Below, one piece after another: positions 18,751 to 26,506 of a DNA stretch of 64,000 nt. Location: contig NZ_AUCE01000012.1 of the NCBI RefSeq assembly GCF_000429605.1, positions 310,001-374,000 of the forward strand. Reading direction: 5' to 3'. How positions within the stretch are numbered: position 1 is the stretch's first letter; each line of letters begins with the position of its first letter. The position numbers and the translations under genes were made by a program. The notes beneath the pieces were generated by a model. The model made no database searches. It was not told the origin of the DNA and saw only the letters and a program-made list of their open reading frames with translations. The DNA comes from Azonexus hydrophilus DSM 23864 (lineage in GTDB: Bacteria; Pseudomonadota; Gammaproteobacteria; Burkholderiales; Rhodocyclaceae).

Positions 18751-20201
18751 ACGTCAGAAAATTCATCGCCGTCAACGCCAGGGATGCCTTGCGCAAAGTC
18801 AAGGAAACCCTGGGCAATGATGCGATCATCCTGTCCAACCGCGGCGTCCCTGGTGGCGTCGAGATCATGGCGGTTGCCGCCCGGGACATGGCGATGATCG
18901 TGCCGACTCCGGCCGGTGACATGGCACCGCCGCCACCGGTCGAACGGGCGCCGCAAGTGCCGGTCGATGAAGACTATCGTGTCCTGCTGAGTTCAGCGCG
19001 GGCGAGGATCAGTGGCGCCTCACCGGCCAGCATGGTGCCGCCGCGCCAGCCGGCGGCCGCCCCGCAGCCGACGCCGCGCGCCGCCGCGCCGGTGCAGAAG
19101 GCGCCGATGCAGGTCAATGCCGGCATTCCCCGGACCGGCGCCTTGCGTAATGCCGATCTGCCGCGCCCTGCTGCCAATCCGCAGGCCACCGCCGCCAAGC
19201 CGGCCGCTGCGCAGACCCAGGCCAGCGCAGCCCGCCGAGCCGAAGCTGAGGTGGTGCCGCAGGCCGTGATGGATGAAATCCGTTCGCTGCGCAAGATTGT
19301 TGAACAACATCTGGCAGGATTTGCCTGGGGCGAGACCGCACGTTCGGAGCCGGTGAAGACCGAAGTGCTGCGGCAGATGCTCGACGCGGGCTTCTCGCCG
19401 CAACTGTCGCGTGATCTGATCGGTGACCTGCCGCCGGAAATGGATGCGGTGCAGGCCATGGCCTGGGTCAAGGGGGCCGCCGACCGCTCGTTGATGACGG
19501 TCGGCAGTGAGAACGACATCGTCGATCGCGGCGGTGTTTATGCCCTGGTCGGTCCGACCGGCGTCGGCAAGACGACCACGACCGCCAAGCTGGCTGCGCG
19601 CTGTGTCCTGCGCCACGGCCCCAGCAAGGTGGCGCTGGTGACCACCGACGGCTACCGGATTGGCGCCCATGAACAGTTGCGCATCTACGGACGCATTCTC
19701 GGCGTCGCGGTCTATCTGGTGAAGGATGCGCTGGAACTGCGTCAGACCCTGGCCGAACTGCAGCACAAGCATATGGTGCTGGTCGATACGATGGGGATGA
19801 GCCAGAAGGACAAGCTGGTTCCCGAAATGACCGACATGCTCGCCGGTTGCGACGTGCAGCGACTGTTGCTGCTGTCGTCCACCTCGCGGGGTGACACGCT
19901 CGACGACGTGGTTCGTGCTTACGCCGGCGACAGCCTCTCCGGCTGCATCCTGACCAAGATCGACGAGGCAGCCAGCCTGGCGACGCCGCTCGACGTGATC
20001 ATGCGGCACGGCCTGCCGCTGTATTACGTGTCCAACGGCCAGCGCGTCCCGGAAGACCTGCACCTGCCCAATCGTGGTTACCTGTTGCATCGTGCCTTCA
20101 AGGATGTGCCGGAAAATTCGCCGCACAAATACAGCGGCGTCGAACCGGGCCTGATGATGGCCAATGCCGGCATGCAGGCCATGGGAGGCCGTCGTGGCTG
20201 A
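18747..20201 (+). CDS. flhF: SRP-type GTPase FlhF
   Basis: FlhF of 484 aa, the SRP-family GTPase that sets polar placement and assembly of the flagellum. A short N-terminal basic domain (MNVRKFIAVNARDALRKVKE) is followed by an Ala/Pro-rich linker (about 70-170), a helical N domain and the G domain. The P-loop GPTGVGKTTTTAKLAAR has K275; the downstream motifs VLVDTMGMSQKD and TKIDEAASLA are present. It overlaps flhA by 4 bases and flhG by 8. Presence of the flhF-flhG pair suggests polar flagellation. Confidence 0.95.
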   Translation: MNVRKFIAVNARDALRKVKETLGNDAIILSNRGVPGGVEIMAVAARDMAMIVPTPAGDMAPPPPVERAPQVPVDEDYRVLLSSARARISGASPASMVPPRQPAAAPQPTPRAAAPVQKAPMQVNAGIPRTGALRNADLPRPAANPQATAAKPAAAQTQASAARRAEAEVVPQAVMDEIRSLRKIVEQHLAGFAWGETARSEPVKTEVLRQMLDAGFSPQLSRDLIGDLPPEMDAVQAMAWVKGAADRSLMTVGSENDIVDRGGVYALVGPTGVGKTTTTAKLAARCVLRHGPSKVALVTTDGYRIGAHEQLRIYGRILGVAVYLVKDALELRQTLAELQHKHMVLVDTMGMSQKDKLVPEMTDMLAGCDVQRLLLLSSTSRGDTLDDVVRAYAGDSLSGCILTKIDEAASLATPLDVIMRHGLPLYYVSNGQRVPEDLHLPNRGYLLHRAFKDVPENSPHKYSGVEPGLMMANAGMQAMGGRRG

Positions 20202-21081
20202 TTTCCGCGTCGATCAGGCAGCCGGTTTGCGCCGTATGCTCGGCGGCAGCGGTCTGCAGGTGATCACTTTTGTTGCCGGTTGCGAAGGCGTCGGCCGCAG
20301 CGTGACCGTGGCCAACCTGGGCGTGGCGCTGGCACGCCTGGGCAAGGAAGTCTTGCTGATCGACGAGCATGCCCCCGGCGACGATATCGCCGCTTCCTTC
20401 GGCATGCAGTCAACCTACGACCTGCTCAATGTCGTCCAGCGCGAGTTGCCGCTGACCCAGGTCCTGTTGCGGCCGATGAACGGCCTGTCCATCCTGCCGG
20501 CCGCCAAGGCGGCGCGCAAGCTGGGACGGCTCTCCCTGCATCAGCAGCAGACGCTGGTCGATGCGATGTCGGGCCTGGAGCGCGCCATCGACGTCATTCT
20601 GGTCGACGCCAGCATGGCTCATCCGTCGGGCTTCTCGCCGTTCGGTCTGGTCTCCCAGGAAACCGTGGTGGTGCTGTCGGGTAGCAGTGCATCGATCACC
20701 GAAGCCTACGCCTTGATCAAGAAGGTCAGCCAGGCGTTTTCGCGTCGTCATTTCCGCATCCTGGTCAACAAGGTGCGCAGCCAGGCCGACGCCCGTTCGA
20801 TTTACGAGAACATTGCCCAGGTGGCGACGCAGCGCGGTGTCGCAGTGCTCGATTACGCCGGCGCCGTGCCGCTCGACGAGTCGCTGAAGCTGGCCAGCCA
20901 GTTGTGCCGGCCGGTGTTGTTCCAGGCGCCTGATTCGCCGTCGGCAACCGCCTTCCGCGACCTGGCCGCCGATATCCAGTACTGGCAACAGGCGCAGGGC
21001 GAGCAGGGCGGGGTCCAACATTTCCTTCAGCAACTGTTACACTTGAGCCAACGCATAACACCGAACGTCCTTAGAGCCTGA
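20194..21081 (+). CDS. flhG: MinD-like flagellar number regulator FlhG/FleN with altered P-loop
   Basis: MinD/ParA-family protein of 295 aa that partners FlhF and, in Pseudomonas and Vibrio, restrains FleQ/FlrA to limit flagellar number. GTG 20194 has GGGAGG 5 bases upstream and lies within the flhF end. The deviant Walker A motif normally reads KGGVGKT; here it reads CEGVGRS (residues 30-36), so both the signature lysine and the P-loop lysine (R35) are replaced. Later elements (EVLLIDEHAPGDD, DVILVDASM) fit the fold. ATP binding or hydrolysis may therefore be weak or lost. The C-terminal region is rich in Gln and His and could be the membrane-targeting part, though no clear amphipathic helix was identified. 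Confidence 0.9.
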   Translation: MADFRVDQAAGLRRMLGGSGLQVITFVAGCEGVGRSVTVANLGVALARLGKEVLLIDEHAPGDDIAASFGMQSTYDLLNVVQRELPLTQVLLRPMNGLSILPAAKAARKLGRLSLHQQQTLVDAMSGLERAIDVILVDASMAHPSGFSPFGLVSQETVVVLSGSSASITEAYALIKKVSQAFSRRHFRILVNKVRSQADARSIYENIAQVATQRGVAVLDYAGAVPLDESLKLASQLCRPVLFQAPDSPSATAFRDLAADIQYWQQAQGEQGGVQHFLQQLLHLSQRITPNVLRA

Positions 21082-21836
21082 TGTACACCGCAGCGGGGCA
21101 GCCAGACCGGAATGAGTTGGTTCAGCGCTTCGTGCCGCTGGTGAAGCGTGTCGCCTATCATCTGCTGGCCCGTTTGCCGGCCAACGTGCAGTTCGAAGAC
21201 CTGGTGCAGAACGGCATGCTCGGCTTGCTCGATGCCATTGATCGTTTCCAGGAGGGCTTTGGCGCCCAGTTCGAAACTTATGCCACGCAGCGGGTGCGCG
21301 GGGCCATGCTCGACGGCCTGCGTGCCAACGACTGGTTGCCGCGCAACATGCGCAAGGAACTCCGGCGTATCGAACAGACCATCAATCAGCTCGAACATGC
21401 TCACGGTCGGGCGCCGTCCGAACAGGAACTGGCGGATGCGCTTGGGATGCCGCTGGCCGAATACCAGAAGGTGCTCCAGGATGCGCGCGGCCACCAACTC
21501 GTTTATTACGAGGATTTTGCCGGTGACGACGATGCGGACTTTCTCGACCGGCACTTCACCGACGACGACAGCAACCCGGCCAGCATCCTGGAAGACAAGG
21601 ATCTGCGCGAAAACCTGGTAAAGGCCATTGGGCGTTTGCCGGAGCGCGAGAAGCTGATGATGGCCCTGTATTACGAACAGGATCTCAACCTGCGGGAAAT
21701 CGGTGAAGTCATGGGCGTGACCGAGTCCCGGGTCTGCCAGTTGCACAGTCAGGCCATCGCGCGTTTGCGCGGGCAGCTGGTCGGCGAGGTCAAGACCGTC
21801 GCCAGCAAGCAGCGCAAGGGGAAGGCGCTTGGATAA
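21081..21836 (+). CDS. fliA: Flagellar sigma factor FliA (sigma-28)
   Basis: Sigma-28 of 251 aa. Region 2 (FEDLVQNGMLGLLDAIDRF, FETYATQRVRGAMLDGLR), region 3 (RAPSEQELADALGM) and region 4 helix-turn-helix (LREIGEVMGVTESRVCQLHS) are in order. Its ATG overlaps the flhG stop by one base (TGATG at 21079). It should direct the three sigma-28-like promoters found here before flgM, flgK and fliC, and be inhibited by FlgM (23846-24124). The last 8 bases overlap motA. Confidence 0.97.
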   Translation: MYTAAGQPDRNELVQRFVPLVKRVAYHLLARLPANVQFEDLVQNGMLGLLDAIDRFQEGFGAQFETYATQRVRGAMLDGLRANDWLPRNMRKELRRIEQTINQLEHAHGRAPSEQELADALGMPLAEYQKVLQDARGHQLVYYEDFAGDDDADFLDRHFTDDDSNPASILEDKDLRENLVKAIGRLPEREKLMMALYYEQDLNLREIGEVMGVTESRVCQLHSQAIARLRGQLVGEVKTVASKQRKGKALG

Positions 21837-22569
21837 ACTGAGCTTTGCTGGATTGATGCTGGGTCTGGTCGCGATCATCGGCGGCCAGATACTCGAGGGA
21901 GGGCATGTCAGCTCGCTGGTCCAGCCGACGGCCTTGCTGATCGTGCTCGGCGGGACGATGGGGGCGGTGTTGCTGCAATGCCCTTTCCACGTTTTCAAAC
22001 GCGGCATGCAGATGGCCAAGTGGGTATGGGTGCCGCCGGTCATCGAGCAGAAACGGACCATAGACCAGATCCTGCAATGGAGTCAGTTGTCGCGGCGCGA
22101 GGGTTTGCTGGTTCTGGAAAACTACCTGCCGGGGATCAAGGACGATTTCACGCGCAAGGGTTTGCAACTGCTGGTCGATGGTGCCGAGCCCGAGCGTATC
22201 CGCGAATTGCTTGAGGTTGAAGTCGATACTTACGAGGAAGAGTTACGCCAGTCGGCGAAGGTATGGGAGTCGGCCGGCGGCTATTCGCCGACCATAGGCA
22301 TCCTGGGGGCGGTGATGGGACTGATCCATGTCATGGAGAACCTCTCCGATCCGACCAAGCTCGGGCCCGGCATCGCGGTGGCCTTCGTCGCCACGATCTA
22401 CGGCGTCGGCCTGGCCAACCTGATCTACCTGCCGATCGCCGGCAAGCTGAAATACTATATTTCGCGGATGGTGGCGGCACGCGAGATGATGATCGATGGT
22501 CTGGTCGGGATTGCTGTCGGTGATAACCCGCGCATCATCGAAAGCCGCCTGAAGGGCTATCTGCGCTGA
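21829..22569 (+). CDS. motA: Flagellar stator protein MotA (MotC/PomA type)
   Basis: Stator A subunit of 246 aa with four TM segments (about 4-22, 33-50, 150-172, 182-202) and a cytoplasmic torque loop. SAGGYSPTIGILGAVMGLIH-type sequence marks TM3 and the proline region YLPIAGKLKYY follows TM4. The start is TTG at 21829, with AAGGGGAAGG upstream; it overlaps the end of fliA. The length and position after fliA resemble MotC of Pseudomonas or PomA rather than the longer E. coli MotA. Ion specificity cannot be read with confidence. Confidence 0.93.
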   Translation: MDKLSFAGLMLGLVAIIGGQILEGGHVSSLVQPTALLIVLGGTMGAVLLQCPFHVFKRGMQMAKWVWVPPVIEQKRTIDQILQWSQLSRREGLLVLENYLPGIKDDFTRKGLQLLVDGAEPERIRELLEVEVDTYEEELRQSAKVWESAGGYSPTIGILGAVMGLIHVMENLSDPTKLGPGIAVAFVATIYGVGLANLIYLPIAGKLKYYISRMVAAREMMIDGLVGIAVGDNPRIIESRLKGYLR

Positions 22570-23366
22570 TGGGCCGTCGTCGTCGCCGCGAGGAAGAGCA
22601 CGAGAACCACGAACGCTGGCTCGTTTCCTACGCCGATTTCATCACCCTGCTGTTCGCCTTTTTTGTCGTCATGTACGCGATTTCCTCGGTGAACGAAGGG
22701 AAGTACAAGGTCCTGTCCAATTCCCTGGTCAACGCCTTCAAGAACACGACGGGAGAGGTGGGCGGTCAGCCCATGACCATCATTCAGGGGGCGCCGATCA
22801 TGCCGCCCAAGCCGGTCACCAAGCCGGACCGGCAGGCGCCGAGCAAGGCCGATGAAGTCAGAGGCGTGCAACGGGAACAGATGCGTAACGTCGCGGGGGA
22901 CATCCTGCAGGCCTTGCAGCCGCTGGTTGCCCAAGGCAAGGTTCGGGTGCTCGAAACCAGTCGCGGCGTGACCATAGAAATCAACGACAGCATTCTCTTC
23001 GCCCTGGGGCAGGCCAGCTTGCAGACCGAGTCGATCAGTGCGCTGAGGGCGGTCGCGGCGGTGCTGGCCGATTCGGATTTTCCGATCACGATTGAAGGAC
23101 ATACTGACAACGTGCCGATTGCCACCCCGCAATTCCCTTCGAACTGGGAGCTGTCCGCCATGCGGGCGACTACCGTGCTACGTCTGTTCAACGATTCGGG
23201 GGTGGGTGCCGAGCGCCTGACGGCCATTGGTTATGGCGAAACGCGTCCGGTGGAGACCAATACCAGCGTCGAAGGCAGGGCGCGGAATCGTCGGGTCAGT
23301 ATCCTGATCGACTCGAATCGGCCGGAGGAGCCGACCGAACTGATCAGCAAGCCGCTATCTCAATAG
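22569..23366 (+). CDS. motB: Flagellar stator protein MotB (MotD type)
   Basis: Stator B subunit of 265 aa. A basic N-terminal tail (GRRRRREEEHENHERW) precedes one TM helix with the ion-binding Asp, D23, in YADFITLLFAFFVVMYA. A plug/linker region and a C-terminal OmpA-type peptidoglycan-binding domain follow (ITIEGHTDNVPI, NWELSAMRATTVLR, GYGETRPV). Its ATG overlaps the motA stop. It ends the flhB-to-motB operon and converges on flgN. Confidence 0.95.
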   Translation: MGRRRRREEEHENHERWLVSYADFITLLFAFFVVMYAISSVNEGKYKVLSNSLVNAFKNTTGEVGGQPMTIIQGAPIMPPKPVTKPDRQAPSKADEVRGVQREQMRNVAGDILQALQPLVAQGKVRVLETSRGVTIEINDSILFALGQASLQTESISALRAVAAVLADSDFPITIEGHTDNVPIATPQFPSNWELSAMRATTVLRLFNDSGVGAERLTAIGYGETRPVETNTSVEGRARNRRVSILIDSNRPEEPTELISKPLSQ

Positions 23367-23381
23367 CGCAGCAAGCCTGGA

Positions 23382-23846
23382 TCAGGCTGAATCGACGATG
23401 CGGCTGCCCGAACCGGTGGCTGCCTGGCCATCGCTACCATAGAGGGACGCTTCGCTCTGGCGCTGGGTCAGGATGTCGAGGGCCTCACTGGTTTTGGCCA
23501 GGTGCATGGCGATCAACTCACCATTCATGACGTGAAGTTCCCGTGCTTCGCCGGCGAGGGCAATCAGTTGTTCCCAGGATTGCCGGGCGGCAGATTCTGC
23601 CGGGTGCAGGCGGAACCATTCCGCCGTGTCCTGGCGGCTGGACTGCGCCGGTGTCAGGCCAAGCAGGCTGAGCCTGGACTGCTCGGCAGCATTCAGCTTT
23701 TCAACCAAATCCAGTTTTGTTGCACCGACTTCGGCCAAGGCATCGGCTTGACCGGCAGTCAGCAAGGATTGCTCTTCGCGCAGAACCTCGATAAAGCGAC
23801 GCAGTAGCGCCGTTTCATCGAGCAATGCGCGGTGTAGCTGGGACAT
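23382..23846 (-). CDS. flgN: Flagellar chaperone FlgN
   Basis: FlgN of 154 aa, a helical cytoplasmic chaperone for the hook-junction proteins FlgK and FlgL. The early segment LLDETALLRRFIEVLREEQ fits the FlgN family. Its start codon overlaps the flgM stop (TGATG-type, bases 23846-23848), so the two are coupled, as in other flgMN operons. A small AGCCTG-GAT-CAGGCT hairpin overlaps its stop codon. Confidence 0.88.
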   Translation of the reverse strand: MSQLHRALLDETALLRRFIEVLREEQSLLTAGQADALAEVGATKLDLVEKLNAAEQSRLSLLGLTPAQSSRQDTAEWFRLHPAESAARQSWEQLIALAGEARELHVMNGELIAMHLAKTSEALDILTQRQSEASLYGSDGQAATGSGSRIVDSA

Positions 23847-24124
23847 CAGGCCTTGCGTTGGCTGTTGACCAGATCGCGCGCCGTCTCGATCAGTCCGTCG
23901 GCAATCGCTTCCGGGTTGATCTGGAACCGACCTTGGGCGATCGCATCCTTGATTTCCTGAATCTTGCCAGCGTTTACCGGCGGCTTTTCGCCGCTCATGA
24001 GCGGTGCTGCCGTCTGGCTGAGACTGACGGCTTCGCTTGCCCGGGCGGAATTTTCCGGCGCCTTCGGCGGCGTATTTGCGGTGCGCAGCGGGGGCGTCTT
24101 GAAGGTCGAAGTGTCGATTTTCAT
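23846..24124 (-). CDS. flgM: Anti-sigma-28 factor FlgM
   Basis: FlgM of 92 aa. The N-terminal half is Pro/Ala-rich and probably disordered; the C-terminal half has the FliA-binding helices (KIQEIKDAIAQGRFQINPEA, IADGLIETARDLV). It holds FliA inactive until exported after hook completion. A sigma-28-type promoter at 24159-24185 precedes it, so FliA would control its own inhibitor. It sits downstream of flgA on the same strand, allowing a second, early transcript. Confidence 0.93.
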   Translation of the reverse strand: MKIDTSTFKTPPLRTANTPPKAPENSARASEAVSLSQTAAPLMSGEKPPVNAGKIQEIKDAIAQGRFQINPEAIADGLIETARDLVNSQRKA

Positions 24125-24158
24125 GATGGGACTCGAAATGCCATGATTGTTGTACGTT

Positions 24159-24185
24159 ATTACGGACGCTGCAGGCAGAACTTTA
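24159..24185 (-). promoter_or_regulatory. Sigma-28 (FliA) promoter of flgMN
   Basis: On the minus strand: TAAAGTTC, an 11-base spacer, then TCCGTAAT. This compares with the consensus TAAAGTTT-N11-GCCGATAA. The -35 half is nearly perfect and the -10 half weaker. It lies 35 bases before the flgM start codon. Confidence 0.75.
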
Positions 24186-24187
24186 GC

Positions 24188-24856
24188 TCAATTCGTCAAA
24201 AGAATGGAGCCATCTTCCTGGGCAATGCCGCTGATGGTCCTGCCGGATGGCATCTTGACTCTGGCGAGCTCTCCGGCGGCGGCATGATTCAGTGCCTTGC
24301 CCTCCGCTCTCACAGCAAAACCCGTGCCCTGGGAAACGACGCGCACCGTCTGTCCTTGGCGGATGACCCGGGGGGCCAGCAACTGATGGGTGCGCAATGC
24401 CTGGCCTGCACCGATCGAGTTGCGCAAGGTCTTGCCGACGGCCTGTTCCGGCTTGATCACGGTGCCTGTTGGCAAGGCCCCGAGGTCCCCGCTGACGGTG
24501 GAGAGATCGTCGGCCTGAATGGTTTTGCCGGCCAGCAATGCCCGGCGGGTGGTGACATAGGTGGAGATTACCCCGATCCGGACAGGGACCAGAATGTTCC
24601 AGTTGGCGCCGGCCAGGCAGCGGATGCCGATATGGGTGCGGCCGATGTTGCGGGTATTTGGCGGTGAGTAGGCTTCGCGTTGGGCACAGGCTTGCAGCCG
24701 GCTGTCATCGATGGGTCCGGCTTCGATGTGAATCTCGCCGGCATGTCCGGCGGCAAGCTGGCGGGCGTGCTGTTCGACGGCGGCCAGAATCGCATCGCCC
24801 TCGCTGGCGGCGACAGATGTGACGACGAGAAGTAGTGCAAGGGTACGAAAAAGCAT
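24188..24856 (-). CDS. flgA: P-ring assembly chaperone FlgA
   Basis: FlgA of 222 aa, a periplasmic chaperone for FlgI polymerisation. The signal peptide MLFRTLALLLVVTSVAA is followed by the N-terminal region and the SAF-like domain (VTTRRALLAGKTIQADDLST) and a C-terminal beta region (IRQGQTVRVVSQGTGFAVRA). The frame stays open upstream across flgB, but the signal peptide fixes the start at 24856, or possibly the GTG just before it. It is divergent from flgB across a 96-base region that contains the flgB sigma-54 element. Confidence 0.92.
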   Translation of the reverse strand: MLFRTLALLLVVTSVAASEGDAILAAVEQHARQLAAGHAGEIHIEAGPIDDSRLQACAQREAYSPPNTRNIGRTHIGIRCLAGANWNILVPVRIGVISTYVTTRRALLAGKTIQADDLSTVSGDLGALPTGTVIKPEQAVGKTLRNSIGAGQALRTHQLLAPRVIRQGQTVRVVSQGTGFAVRAEGKALNHAAAGELARVKMPSGRTISGIAQEDGSILLTN

Positions 24857-24901
24857 CACCGAATTGTGCCCCAGCTTGTCCTTGGCTGAAAGTCTGGTTT
24901 C

Positions 24902-24917
24902 TGGCACGTACATTGCT
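24902..24917 (+). promoter_or_regulatory. Sigma-54 promoter of flgBCDEFGHIJ
   Basis: TGGCACGTACATTGCT matches the -24/-12 consensus TGGCACG-N4-TTGCW at every defined position. It lies 35 bases before the flgB start codon. FlrC (49773-51113) is the likely activator. Confidence 0.92.
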
Positions 24918-24952
24918 TTTTTGGATGCAAATGCAACATCTGGAGAGTTTGT

Positions 24953-25363
24953 ATGGCAAATATTCAAAGTCATGTCGAGGTTTACAGCAAAGCGATAGGT
25001 TTGCGCGTACAGCGCCATCAGTTGCTGGCCTCGAACATTGCCAACGCCGATACGCCGAATTACAAGGCGCGTGACTTCGATTTCAGCGCCGCCATGCAGA
25101 ACGCACTGGCCGGCCGCGCAGCTTCTGGTGCGATGCCCTTGGCCAGGACCGCCGGTGGTCACCTCTCGGGTGAGGGCATGACCGGCAGCGCTCATGTTCA
25201 ATACCGCAAGGAAACCCAGTCGGCAGTCGACGGCAATACGGTGGATATGGATGTCGAGCGCGCCCAGATCGCCGATAACGCCATCCAGTACCAGATTCTC
25301 ACCCAGCTGATCGGCGACAAGTTCAAGGGCTTGCGTTCGGCGATGGCCGGCACGCAGGGCTAA
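24953..25363 (+). CDS. flgB: Flagellar proximal rod protein FlgB
   Basis: FlgB of 136 aa, a proximal rod subunit. It has the rod/hook family N-terminal motif RHQLLASNIANADTPNYKARDFDF and a C-terminal helix VDMDVERAQIADNAIQYQIL. TGGAGAG precedes the ATG. It is the first gene of the rod-hook operon, directly downstream of a consensus sigma-54 promoter, and 11 bases before flgC. Confidence 0.96.
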   Translation: MANIQSHVEVYSKAIGLRVQRHQLLASNIANADTPNYKARDFDFSAAMQNALAGRAASGAMPLARTAGGHLSGEGMTGSAHVQYRKETQSAVDGNTVDMDVERAQIADNAIQYQILTQLIGDKFKGLRSAMAGTQG

Positions 25364-25374
25364 GGAGCGCATTC

Positions 25375-25791
25375 ATGAGTCTGTTCAATGTCTTCAAGGT
25401 GTCGTCCAGCGCAATGACTGCCCAGTCGATGCGTCTGAACACCGTCGCGTCCAATCTGGCCAACGCCGACAGCATCGTTTCTTCAAACGGCCAGCCTTAC
25501 CGGGCCAAGCAGGTGGTTTTCGAAGCTACCCCCATGGGCGGTGTTGGCGAGGTGTCCAAGGGCGTCCGCGTGCGTCAGGTCGTCGAAAGTGCTGCCCCGG
25601 CGCGGATGGTGTACGACCCGAAGAATCCGGCAGCCGATGAAAAGGGCTACGTCGCTTTTTCGAATGTCAATGTGGTCGAGGAAATGACCAACATGATTTC
25701 CGCGTCTCGTGCCTACCAGACCAATGTCGAAGTCATGAATACCGCCAAGAGCCTGATGCTGCGTACCTTGCAGATCGGCCAGCAGGCCTGA
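25375..25791 (+). CDS. flgC: Flagellar proximal rod protein FlgC
   Basis: FlgC of 138 aa. The N-terminal motif MRLNTVASNLANADSI and the C-terminal VNVVEEMTNMISASRAYQTN are the conserved ends of the rod/hook family. Usual length. AGGAG precedes the ATG. It pairs with FlgB in the proximal rod; flgD follows after 23 bases. Confidence 0.97.
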   Translation: MSLFNVFKVSSSAMTAQSMRLNTVASNLANADSIVSSNGQPYRAKQVVFEATPMGGVGEVSKGVRVRQVVESAAPARMVYDPKNPAADEKGYVAFSNVNVVEEMTNMISASRAYQTNVEVMNTAKSLMLRTLQIGQQA

Positions 25792-25814
25792 TGAAAATTC
25801 TGGAGGAATAGACC

Positions 25815-26495
25815 ATGTCTACCGTTAGCAATGCAACGACCAAGACGCCTGCCGAAATATTCGAGTCGATTGCCGGCAAGGCAAAGGGGAAGGAAACCAC
25901 CACAGCCCAGGATCTGGAAAGCCGTTTCCTGACCCTGTTGATGACGCAGATCAAGAACCAGGATCCGCTGAATCCCCTCGACAACGCCCAGGTGACCAGC
26001 CAGTTGGCCCAGTTGAACATGGTTAACGGGATCGAGAAACTGAACCTGACGATGAACCAGCTGCTCGGCGGTTATGCCGAGGCGCAGGCGATGCAGGCGG
26101 CAGGAATGATCGGCAAAAATGTCATGATTGCCGGCAATGCCTTGCCGCTTTCCGGAAGCAAGGCATTTGCCGGTATCGCCTTGACGGGGAATGCAGACTC
26201 GGTCGTGGTGACGATCAAGGATGCGAGCGGCAAGGTCGTACAGACCAACGAACTCGGTGAGCAGCAGGCCGGCATGTTCTATTTCGCCTGGGACGGCAAG
26301 AACGAGAACGGCGATGTCCTGCCGGATGGCAAATACACTTTCTCGGTCAAGGCGCTTGCCGATGGCAAGGAGATCGAAGCGACGACCGGACAGATTGGCA
26401 CGGTTTCTGCTGTTACTCGTACGAACAACGGTTTCCTCCTTGATTTGGGCGACATGGGCAATGTGGCCTTCAAGGACATCCAGCAGATACTTTGA
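25815..26495 (+). CDS. flgD: Hook assembly scaffold FlgD
   Basis: FlgD of 226 aa, the hook cap that guides FlgE polymerisation and is then discarded. The N-terminal conserved segment LESRFLTLLMTQIKNQDPLN and NAQVTSQLAQLNMVNGIEKL mark the family; the C-terminal part forms the FlgD Ig-like/tudor region (MFYFAWDGKNENGDVLPDGK). GGAGG lies upstream of the ATG. Spacing to flgE is 11 bases. Confidence 0.96.
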   Translation: MSTVSNATTKTPAEIFESIAGKAKGKETTTAQDLESRFLTLLMTQIKNQDPLNPLDNAQVTSQLAQLNMVNGIEKLNLTMNQLLGGYAEAQAMQAAGMIGKNVMIAGNALPLSGSKAFAGIALTGNADSVVVTIKDASGKVVQTNELGEQQAGMFYFAWDGKNENGDVLPDGKYTFSVKALADGKEIEATTGQIGTVSAVTRTNNGFLLDLGDMGNVAFKDIQQIL

Positions 26496-26506
26496 CGAGG
26501 TAGATC

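Noticed and set aside
24857..25372. Upstream extension of the flgA frame across flgB
   Set aside because: The internal signal peptide at 24856 is the natural FlgA start, and the extension is antisense to flgB and its promoter.
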